DNA of 64,000 nt from Pteria penguin (taxonomy: Eukaryota; Mollusca; Bivalvia; Pterioida; Pteriidae): positions 31,795,096 through 31,859,095 of the forward strand of contig CM068582.1 in NCBI GenBank assembly GCA_035048485.1, read 5' to 3'. The notes beneath the pieces are model-generated. The model saw only the letters and a program-made list of their open reading frames with translations, made no database searches and had not been told where the DNA came from. Below, in pieces: positions 45,301 to 57,300 of the stretch; the stretch's first letter is position 1, and every line of letters begins with the position of its first letter. Made by a program: the position numbers and the translations under genes.

Positions 45301-48300
45301 TGTTTGACAACTACTGAGACATGGATCCTATTTATTTACTTTTTTTTTCAAAGGGACACTGTCAGATAGGATGGCAGGTGCATCTCATCCAAAAATTCCT
45401 TTTTCACAGCCATGGTCGAAACCAAGTCAACTGATTACAAAATTTATATGATACAAGTGGACCAACTTCTTTCACAGAGAAAATTATACTGGTCAAGGAC
45501 CAGTTCCTGGCTCAGACCAGTTACTGGTTACTACATTATTAGGAGTATTCAAGATGTGAATTGACGAAATTTTCATACATAATGGTAAGTAATATTATAT
45601 ATTGCATACAATCACCTGCAAAAATCTCATAAATTCATGTTTCAAAAGCTGAAATAACATAGTGGCTAGTAGCTGGTCTTTGCCAGTAACTGGTCTTCTA
45701 CCAGCAGTTTCACAGTTTATACAGTAAGACTAAAAGTTGAATAAGTTATAAACAGCAATATACATTACACTTCTTACATTGTATGTATTGTACAATAGGT
45801 AAAGAGGAATTCCATAATCCAGTATATATAACGTACCTGCGATGAATGATATTGTACGGAACGTCTGCTGAGTGGTTATCTGAGTTACGGGAGAGAGGTT
45901 GGAGTGAGTGTAGTGTGACATCACAATACCACAGAAAAGGATAGCCATGATACCTGCGAGTATAAGTGTATTCAATGGAGTCAAAAGCACTTGTACAAGT
46001 AAATCTCAAACTTGTAGAACATTTTTCAAGATATGACTCCTTCTGTCTGGACCGACACTGTTGAGAAAGTGACCACCATATGTGATGATGTTTTGCAGGT
46101 GACATAAAAAGTGTATTGTAAATGTAACTGAGGGTTTCCCATTCTTTTATTGTACAAAATTTGATGCTGAAATACTTTCAGTAACTTCATCTATTGAAAG
46201 AAGTTAATCCAATTCAAATTATAATCTATAATCAGACTTAATTCAATAAGAGTCAAGTCATATTATGGAAATGAATAGATCAATTATTTGCAACATATCC
46301 AGAGAGGCATAACTCTTAACTCACCATCTAATATTTTTAAACTTTGACACAACCCCTTTACATTGTTATAACCATTGACACTACCCCTTGTGAATGCATT
46401 TATGTATCACATGCGCATTAATAACAAATCCTTATGGAATTCAACTCTTCAAAACTTCAACCCAACCCCTCCCCACCCCTGAATTGTAATATGTAGCCAT
46501 TCTAATTTTATTTCATGTTTCTGCTATTCTTTCATGTATTTTTCAGATTCAATTGTCAAGAAAGTACAAACCATAGATATACTTGTCATATTTATACCAA
46601 AGTGTCATGGCTTAACAACGACATATTTGCGGTGCTGTCATTATTGTCTTGCTCAATTTTGCTAAAGTCTGCCCCAGATTCTGTTTTCTTCCAGGTCTGT
46701 GGCCAATAGTTAGGCTTATTTTGATTGAAACATAGATGGAATATATTGAATGATTGAAAACACTGATACACAGGTTAACTGTCATACTGAGCAATGGAAA
46801 CATTCCTTGACTGAAAACATTGATTCATATGCTGTTTGTTGTTTTGTGTGATTGAAGTACTGTTTGTTTGAAATATTGATTGATTGATCAATTTATTGAG
46901 CGCTGATCTTACGTCATAACTACCCAAAGTCAATGTAGATCATGCATTTTAGTTTAACAACATATTATGTAATACAATAATATAGTGGATTGATATACTG
47001 ATTGTCAAAACTGAATTGAATTTATATAACTAAAGTAAAGCCATGACAAAGACTGCCAATACTGTGTTGTTGATCTATTCTATTGAAATAATCTAAACAT
47101 ATATTTTGTATCATAAATTGAGACACACAGCAAATGTTACATTGCATTGGGGACCAAGGTATAAAAATATGTGACTTATATGTTATAGAAATACATGTAT
47201 ATACGCTTGAAAAATATGTATTTTACATGTTACAGAAATATTACATCAGTCAGCCATCAAGGAATTATGTGATAAATATAATACAAAATACTGCTAAATG
47301 TACATTCACTATACATATAAATTATCAAAAAAATTACATGTACACACATATGCATGCATCTTCCATGTAGACCTTTTAATTGCCTGTAAAAGGACCCCAA
47401 AAAAGAATTTTGAAGTATATCTTCTCTTGTCTTGTTCTTTTATGAAAAAGTTCCCCTCACATTTAAATTCTAATTAATAAATAATTCATATTATAAAACT
47501 TCATCCGACACATATATTGGAAATGACAAAACATCTGGCATATTCAACAGAAGCTTAGTATTTCAATACTTAAAAGTCAGTGATTAACTTTTTTAAACTA
47601 AATTCAAAATCTGAGGTTCTTGCATATCACTTACCAGACAAATGTATCCCTTCTGCCAGCCCATACGGTAAATAAGAAAATGTGAGCATTATACCAAACT
47701 CAAGCGATGGCGTTTTACGCAAGTCTACAAATTTCAGTAGCTAAATAAAATGTCAAGGTAAATTCATTAAATTAAAACAAAAACTAGATGTGCTGTTACG
47801 ATGAATGCCTTAACAGCAGAAAAGTTTAAGAAATTTTCTATGTACAATGGACATAACTCTGTCAAACATAATTTGACCATCAGCAAATCATAACTTTACT
47901 TAGGTTATCTTGTGATGTATCAGTAAACCAAATTTCATTTCAAAATGTGTACCTGTTGTACAGATAAAGATCAAACACGGAAACGAAATGATGACAGAAT
48001 GACTGAAAGACAGAATGATGGAAAGACGGAAAAGGGTAACACTACCATTTTCAATGGTGGGGCATAATTAAATTTACATGAATAAATAGTAAGTTATATC
48101 TGTCCTAATCAACAATACTATACTTTTTCAATTTTTCCTGCAGATGATTTTCTCGACAGTATATAAGAAAATAGAGCCAAATGGCTGTGTGAAGACACAA
48201 AAATAACAAGGAATCTCATTCTCCATTAAAACTGATTTATCTAAGTTACTAACACATAGATATGTACAGGGTTTCCACTTGCATTTCATGATCAGTTTTA

Positions 48301-51300
48301 AAGAAGAAAAATTATAACCAATTAATTTGTTATCCATTAAATTTTGAGCATATAACGGTTAAATCACTCCTTTTTGTTGTAAGGCTAAATCTTTACTTAC
48401 TCACGGGTTCAAGACACTCACTGATATCAGTTATATTGAGGAAAGTATTAAAATAAGAAGCTTTTATAAGCTTATAATAACTTGATCTTATTACAAACAA
48501 GGAAGGAATAATCCCTATTTATAAAGTAAATGAAAGTGTCCTAAATAAAGTGACCTCAGGAAACAAGCAACTGACCTCAAATATTGTATAGATAAAGTTC
48601 ATAATTATGCAGGACATGAAAGTATACAAAAACGCAGAACATAAAAGTGCACAATTATGCTGAATATGAAAGAAATAATCAAGACGACTTAACAACAGAG
48701 TTTATACCGGTGTTAGTAGATGATGACAGAGGTATCTAATATATTACATTTTAAAAACTTAACTGATTTAAATGATAAACTGAGATCCTTTTTTTTTTCT
48801 CATTAAAAAACAAACTTTCTGGTAAGTTAATTTTTTCTGGGTAAAAGAATTTTGTGTGGTCAATTACCCCTTGGTAAGTCATTTGCAAAATGAATCCTAG
48901 AACTGACCTAGTATGACAGAAAAGTTCCTGGAATTCTGACCTTTATCAAAAACAATAAATAATGTAAAACAAAATCAAAAGACCCCTTTCCTTTCACTGC
49001 AGACCTGTAACAAAGGATGGCAAAATCATTAAGGTTCCCCAAAAAATCAATCAAAATGATGTCATATTACATTATGATGTAATAAAGTTGGAGAGAATCA
49101 ATTTGCCGTCCAATGTTACAGCTCTGCAGTTAAGGGAAAAGGGTATCTTGTGACTTCATATTTCACACACATTAAGTTTCACCTCAGTATCTGAAAGCAT
49201 GTCCAAAAACTTTCTTGAATACTGATTTTCATCAAAGGGCAATGACTTATGTAAAATGTGGTTAACTGCAAAAAAAAAATAAGAACTTTAAATTAATATC
49301 TTGGATTTCATATCAAATACAGATTTCAAGTTTATTAATATCTCAAAGCAAGGCAAAAAAGTTTCTGGAGTTCTAATTTTCATCAAAGGGTCATAACTGT
49401 TGCAAAATAGAGTCAATAGCAACAAAGTTAAATTTTATATGAAAGATATCAATCTTAACATAAAATACAAGTTTCAATTCAGTATCTCAAAGCATACCTG
49501 AAACTTTTCAGAATTCAGATTTTCTTCCAACCAAAAACCTAAACCAAAAACTTTCCGGAATAAAATGGCCACAAACAGACTCACAGATGGCATCATATAA
49601 TGATGGTGAAAAAAAAGTACACATTCAAACAGGCTCTTGTAGTGGAATTTGAAAAATTGCAAGTCATCTACATATCCAAGGCAATATATTCAATGTAAAG
49701 GTGTTATATTTAAATGCTAAACATTTTTTCATGATATTTGAACGACAGTTCTGTTCACAATATAGGGTACGATTCAACAAAAATAAACTTTTTTGGTTTA
49801 CATCTCAGAAAAATCTCCTTGAACCAGACAGTGGCACTATGCTTGTATTCCTCCCCCCCCCCATCCCTTCCAAAAAAAGTTCCTTTAAAGAAAGACTGAG
49901 GATGCATTGCACTTTGTATGTTTAGTGAAAATAATGAATACAAATTTTCATATGAAACATATGAACACATACAATATAGGGGACATAGATCTTGAGTCTG
50001 GCTAACAGAAGAGGTAGATTTATAAGATACAACATTGTAAGACCAATGCTGTCTGGTCGCAGGAGTGGTTTTCAATAGCAGATTTATCTGTACGTATATC
50101 GTAGCATAAGCTTTATATCACAATGGATCCAATGTAGCTAGCTGGATGAAGACCTCAGCTTGTAGCCAAGAGGTCCTAAGTTCGACTCCTGCCATGGGCG
50201 CACTGTTGTCCTGTTTTTCAGTGAAATATAGTTAAAACCAATGTCCTCTGTCAGCATGGCACTTTAAAATTCTCTCACGGTTTTGTATGGGTCTGTTGCA
50301 AGGGCAAAGAATTCTTTGCATGCATCAGACAGATGCAGTTACCTTATCTACATGAAATAATCATGTACTCATGTAAAACAATGATCAATAAATTACTATA
50401 TCACAATACATATCACATTGTGAGCATATTCATCAACACCTGATGTAATGTATATACTCATACATAATCTTGGAGTTACAAAAAGATGAATGAAAAGGAT
50501 CATTCTCATTGTTTACTGAATGATAAAAGGATACCATGGCACTGATAAGACCACAGGCGACACCTATAGCTGCCGACGCCAAGAACATTACACAGAATCT
50601 ACCAACTGCACCAAGCACAGCAGCAGCACCACTCGTGATTACAATATCTGGTTTAGAATACTCTAGAACAGTCCTGAAAGTAGAGCATTCACAAGGTCAT
50701 CACTAAGCATTAATCATCACAAACATGTTGACTAACAAAGGAATACATCAGTTGATACAGAGTCATACGAACAAACAAATACATGACAAACACACACTTA
50801 CTGACACACATACAAACTGACAGATACATAGATCATTGTAACACACCAACACACCAACAAAATTCACTGTGTAAGACAGAAAGACAAAAACATACACCAA
50901 AAGAAAACTGTAACAGACAGAAACTTGCACCAAGAGAGTGTAACACACCATTATAACCACCAAACTAACACACCCTGTTTGACAGTAACACACCAAAGCA
51001 AAGTTGTAACATACAAATACACACATCAACAGAACATACCCTGTTAGATAGAAACATACACTAAAAGAAAGCTGTAACAGACAAATAGACATAGCAACAG
51101 AGCACACAGTTATCATAATCATAAAATTATCATTAATATATAATTATAATATATCATATCAAATTATGATACTTACTACCTCATGTATACTTACGTTGTG
51201 AGCACAATGGATACTGCATCGTTAAGAACACTTTCACCAAATACCAACATGTACAACACAGGATCTACATCCAGAGCATGAAATATTGCCAAAGTGGCCA

Positions 51301-54300
51301 CTGGATCCACCGCTGATATCAAAGATCCAAAAGCAAAACTCTCCACCAGGTCGAACTTATATACCACCTCTGCCTGAGGGATGAAAAAAACTCAAGATCA
51401 CATCTTGAATAACAAGCATACTAAGTAATATCGAAGCAATACATGTCCCCAACTGGTTTGCATATCAAGTTTGAAGTTGATATCTTCAATGGCTGCAGAG
51501 AAAAGTCAGGAAAATGGTGAAATCACTGAAATTGACCAAGTCCAAAGGCTGTAACTCTTCTTCTTCTTCTAACAACTTAATGTTCTAAAGATACACGCAT
51601 GCCCATAATATAAAAAGCATGAAAAATGAAGTCTTTCAAAGGTAAAGATAGTAGCAATATAAATCTGCCTTCAATAGGAAATCATATTTACAGTCATCTG
51701 CAGACATGCTTTGCTCATATTGCCAAAATATGATGTTGAAATTCTAGGAAGTGACAGACTGCTCTGAACTCTGTTCTCTACTTTTAATGCAGTCCCCCCC
51801 CCCCCCCAACTTCCTCTACCCCTCTTTGAATACAAGTGCTAAAGACCACTTGTTATGTATTTCAAACAAAATTGATAAGATATCATTGCTAAATCTTACT
51901 TCCCTTATATCAAATCCTGAATTACAGGTATGTGTAGTACGTTTACCTTTCCAAGTAAGTAAATGCCTCCTCCAACCACCAGAGCTGATATGACAGTTCC
52001 AAAGATAGCAAATATCAAAATAGATCCAATGTTCTGGAAGAAGTTACCCTGAAACATGATTAAAAGTTCTATAAATGTGATTTAATATAAAGCAAAATAT
52101 TACAATCAACTATTTAGAAAATTCAGGACACTAAAATTAAAAGATTCATAAAATTGGGTACATTAATATGATAAAATAAACTCATTATAAAATAACAATA
52201 TCTCGATATTTTCAATAAATAATTTTATTTACCATATTACTCTGTGTAAACTTCAAACAAACTACAACGAAAGCCATTCTCCAAATTGTTTGTAATTTTC
52301 AATGCACCATTCCTTGTAATGATTTTTTCTCACATTCTAATACTCATTCCTCATAGTGCATACAGTTGGCTAAACCCAAGGCAACTGCCTTTAATTAAAC
52401 AAGTCTCCATTACTCATATCGTACAGAAGTAAATATACATGTACATCATAAATTCCTTACTTTGTGTAAATTGTATCCAGACTCAAATATAATAGGTGGA
52501 AGGAGTACAATGAAAAATATTGTAGGAGGAAAGGCCTCTTCATTCTGCAAGTAGTGAAATAAAACATTAAAATATTTATAAAGGTGGCTTTAATACCATT
52601 GACACTTATTTTCTGATCCATATCTGATGCTTCATGGCATTAACATAATTTTTTCTACACTCACATTTCTTCCTTCAAAATTCAATAAATATCTGTTTAT
52701 GAATACACTAATTGATTATGATGTAACACTTTTAGTGTTTATTCCAATAAAGCATGTCAATTTCTTATCTGTGACAATATTCTATGGAGGCCAGATTGAC
52801 CCTTGTGACCAATATACATGTACAAACTTTGGTCACTTAACATAAATTAGATATGAAACGATCAGCATAAACAATCCCCATTCATCTCAATGAATTTACT
52901 TTATTTTTAAACCAGTATGCAATATTAAATGTTTATTCACTTTCATATTCACATGGTTTACTTACCCTCCAGTTGCCAACTTTTAGTATTTTAAGTATTA
53001 ATCCAATCAATGCACCTACAAATATGTAATTATTGTATTTAATAACCTTATATCAGCAGTGTCATACATTAAACCACATCTTTTGTCATTTTAAGTAAAT
53101 CTTTAAGTCACAGAACTGAAGACTATATTTAGTACATTAGACATGTCTTGATTAAATAAATAAAATAGTTTGGGTAATTTGCTGAATGTTACAATTGAAA
53201 ATTTTATAGGAAAGCTTATGTATCAATAACAATAACTATGGGTGATTAACAAAATCAAACTTTCTCTTTTCACAAGATGTATATTGTATCGGTCATGACT
53301 GCTGTTCAGGAACATTGAATAGTATTTGACAGATGAATCTTTAACTAAGTGGATTGCAGCGTTGAATAGTATTTGAGAGACGCCTCTGTGACTAAGTAGG
53401 TTACAGTGTTGGATAGTATTTGAGAGACACCTCTTTGAGTGAGTGTGTTACAGTGTTGTATTGTATTTAAGAGATGCCTCTATGACTGAGTGAGGAACAG
53501 TGTTGAATAGTATTTGAGAGATACCTCTCTGAGTGAGTGGCTTACAGTGTTGAACAGTATTTGATAGATGTATCTTTGACTGAGTGGGCTACAGTGTTGA
53601 ATAGTATTTGAGAAATGCCTCTTTGACTGAGTGGGTTACAGTGTTGAATAGTATTTGAGAAATGCCTCTTTGACTGAGTGAGTTACAGTGTTGAATAATA
53701 TTTGAGAAATGTCTCTTTGACTGAGTGGGTTACAGTGTTGAATAGTATTTCAGAGATGCCTCTCTGACTCAGTGGAGTACTGTGTTGATTAATATTTGAG
53801 AGATGCCTCTTTGACTGAGTGGGTTAGTGTTAAATAGTATTTGATAGATGCCTTTTTGACTGAGTAGGTTAGAGTGTTTGATAAATTTTGAGAAATGTGT
53901 CTGTGATTAAGTGGGTAACAGTGTTGAATAGTATTTGAAAGATGCCTCTCTGGCTCAGTAGGTTATAGTGTTGAACAGTATTTGAGAGATGTCTCTTTGA
54001 CTGAATGGATTACAGTGTTGTGCAGGAACTCACTGTGGCCTAGAATCTAGTTCTGTTAGCCTTGACTAGGTTAAAGTCTGATAATATGTCTACTAAAGGT
54101 AAATGTTTTCTTTCACTACTAGCAACAACCAAACACTAAATACTTGAAATTATCATAAAGTGAGTTAAACAACAAGAAATACAAAAATAAAATAGTTTCA
54201 GGTAGATGTGTCACAGTATGAACTCACATACACTATATACTATACCATACATACCAAGTAATATAACAGCTATACTCTCTGGTAAGTAATGGAACTTTGT

Positions 54301-57300
54301 CACGATCAACATGTGGGTTATCAGGATGGCAAAAGCTACAGATCAAAGTAAACACAAATAAATATCTCCAGACTGCTCATGAGTTACTGACTCCTTAAAA
54401 AAAGTTCATGAATTTATAGAATTCTCATTAATTATTATATAATACACTAGTGCATTCATAGTATTTATAATACCTTCCAGAGCTGCATAACTATAATAAG
54501 TCAGATCATAAACAGATTGAGCATGTTTTACCACTGATACAAAACTGTGATACTTTTGCCGCTGACTGAGATCATAACGATAGATATCAGAACCGTATCC
54601 TTCAAACCACTGGCTTTACTACCAATCAGAATATCATCCACATTTTTTTATTTCGTCTAATAGCAATAATATGATCTATGTTTATGCTTTGACATATACG
54701 AATATTGTTTACACTAACTGTGACTAATATGAAAAATGTAGGTGTATCCATTTCAGCAGAATTTACATGTAAACCAAGTCAGTGCTGCCTTTTATAAGCT
54801 AATGCATTCGACTATATGGTCCTTATACTGGTAGTACAAATATATTAATATATATGAAGAGGTACAGTCACATATTTTGTTAACTCATCACTTTGAGGTA
54901 CTAGTGCTTGTTTAATGTTAGGAAGGAATGGTGAAACCTCACATGAAAAGAGTCCCTGTGCTAGGCCATAATTTCACATATCAACTTGAAATACTTTCAC
55001 TTAAATTTGGTTTCACTAGAAGAAGTACATATACAGTATTGCCTACACTAACCATGACTAATGTAATCCCTCATTTATACTGACCCACAACTAGCAGGAT
55101 GAAGAATATAGTGAGACTACTGTGGTGCTCCTCTTCTGCAGCTCCTTTCTGTGGTAGATCAGTTGGGACTGGTTTGGTGGTCGTTGTAGTAGTAGTTGTA
55201 GAAGTGGATGAGGACGAAGTATTTTGGTTTGTTTCATTGGAGCTAGCAGAATGAAAATCAGAGATATTTTTTATTAGGCCAACCTTAAAAATATGTTTGT
55301 TTCCCCGAACGCAACCCGGCCCTCCAAGGGTTGGGTAGGTAGGTAGGTAAATGATTTTTTTTTTCTGACTACCAGAACGGCTACAGACAAAACTGATTCA
55401 TGCTTAGTTTGCCAGCTGAAATAAGGGCCTGTAGCAAGAATAGATATACAAAAATCAATTCTTTTCTTGAACTTGTTTATTTCTAACACTTTCTGACATC
55501 TCACATTGAAACATTCCGGACCTTTATTTTATTGGTGTACGTTTAGGTATCTCATGAATTTGTTTACAGTCGTTACAAACAGCAAAACAATTTTGTATTT
55601 GGTTTGAAGGTCTCTGTCTCTTTCCGCACTATCTGTTGCGCAGTGGGCACACGCATCCTGTCTTCCATGGGAGCTTGCATAATACGCAAACTCTGTAGCA
55701 GCTCTTTCTGGAATCACACCTTTAAACCTTACGTATTTTAAGGATTTGTCAAACTCTAATGCCGTTTGTATGACGTTCCACGGCTCTGGGGACGATCCCT
55801 GAAATGTTGACGAACTCGACAACATGACCTCTGCAGACTGCACAGTCAAGTGCTGCATTTTCCTCGTCCGTAAGGAAAGTATCCGTTATTAATGCGTTTA
55901 ACACGTCCTCCCATGTATATGAACGTTTGAATTGTTTACTTTTAATAACATTCTTGACAAACTTGTCACCCTCATAAATCTCCACAGATGTGCAAAAAAC
56001 AGCGAACTTTGCACATTAAGCACCAGCGTCTGACGACGCCATTTTGGTTTGTATCTGCTCCGTATCAATTTGACGCTTCATATAAATCGCATTCAAAAAA
56101 GCGCTCATATGACTTTCAATCATAAAACTACAAACTGGTAACGGTTGTACCGAAAATCCGGAAAAATAATTCTTTGTAAAAAATCGCAAAAAAATTATTC
56201 GAGTCGGGCCGATTTTCGCGGGTCGGTCGGGTTTGGGGAAACAAACTTAATTCTATTTTAAGCCTTATATTTAGTACTTCAACGCTGCAAAAATTACATT
56301 ATTAACATGCTTTACATTATAGCAAGAAGAAGTGCTTTCTATTTTAACTTACAAAAGCTAATAAAACTTACACAACAAATTTTATCATTATATGAAAAGA
56401 TTAAATATTGATACTTTTTAAGTTTCAAGGGGTATGAAAGAGTTTCATATATGGATCTGCGTTATACAGTCCACAATTTTTTCCACAAAGAACTTTCTAT
56501 GTTTACATGTATGTTTTGTTTTTGAAATAATTAAACTGTTCAATTTTTCTATATAGATGTTTCTCAGGCAAAAAAACCCTGACAAACAAGAAAAGTTTTT
56601 GGCCTGTTTAAAAAGACTACTGGACAAATTGTCACTGAGACAACTTTGGTCATCAAAGAAGACAATTCTTCACCACTCACATTTGGCGATGAGTTCTCTA
56701 GTCAATTGGTCACCATGTGAAGAGTCAACTTGTCAACCTGGGGACAAGTTTCCTGGACAATCAACTCATCATCACTTACAAATGGTGGCTAGTTAATTGT
56801 CTTTTTTGGATGACAACTGATTAACAAGTTACAAGCTGTCTCGGTGACCAATTGTCTCAATACCTTAAAAAAAACTCAAAATGCAAGAAAAGTTTTTGGC
56901 TAATCTCTCTTGAAATGAATCATGATGAAGTGCTTGCCCAGCCATTTCTATACTAAATAGATTTTGGTCTCTCTGTCCATCTTAGTCCAATAAATCTGAC
57001 AAAGGGCATTTAATCATTTGTTATAGGACAGGGCATAAGAACAAATGATAAAAGTAAATGTCAGGTTGTTCATATATCCACATCCAGAAATCTCTTTAAA
57101 ACAAAGTATTTGTGGCCAGGTCCTAGAAGCAACCTCCTCAGCTAGATATCTAGGTGTGAATATATCGAATGATCTGAGTTGGAAGACCCATATCGACTGC
57201 ATAACATCATCGGCCAGTAAATCCCTTAGCTTCTTAAGGAGTAATATCAGGGTAGACCATCCACTCCTCAAGGTATTGGCATATAAATCTTAGTGAGACC

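Noticed and set aside
50763..51122. 119-codon - strand frame rich in Cys, Val and Tyr
   Set aside because: Built from degenerate aacacaccaa / acatacaaac-type simple sequence within an NHE8 intron.
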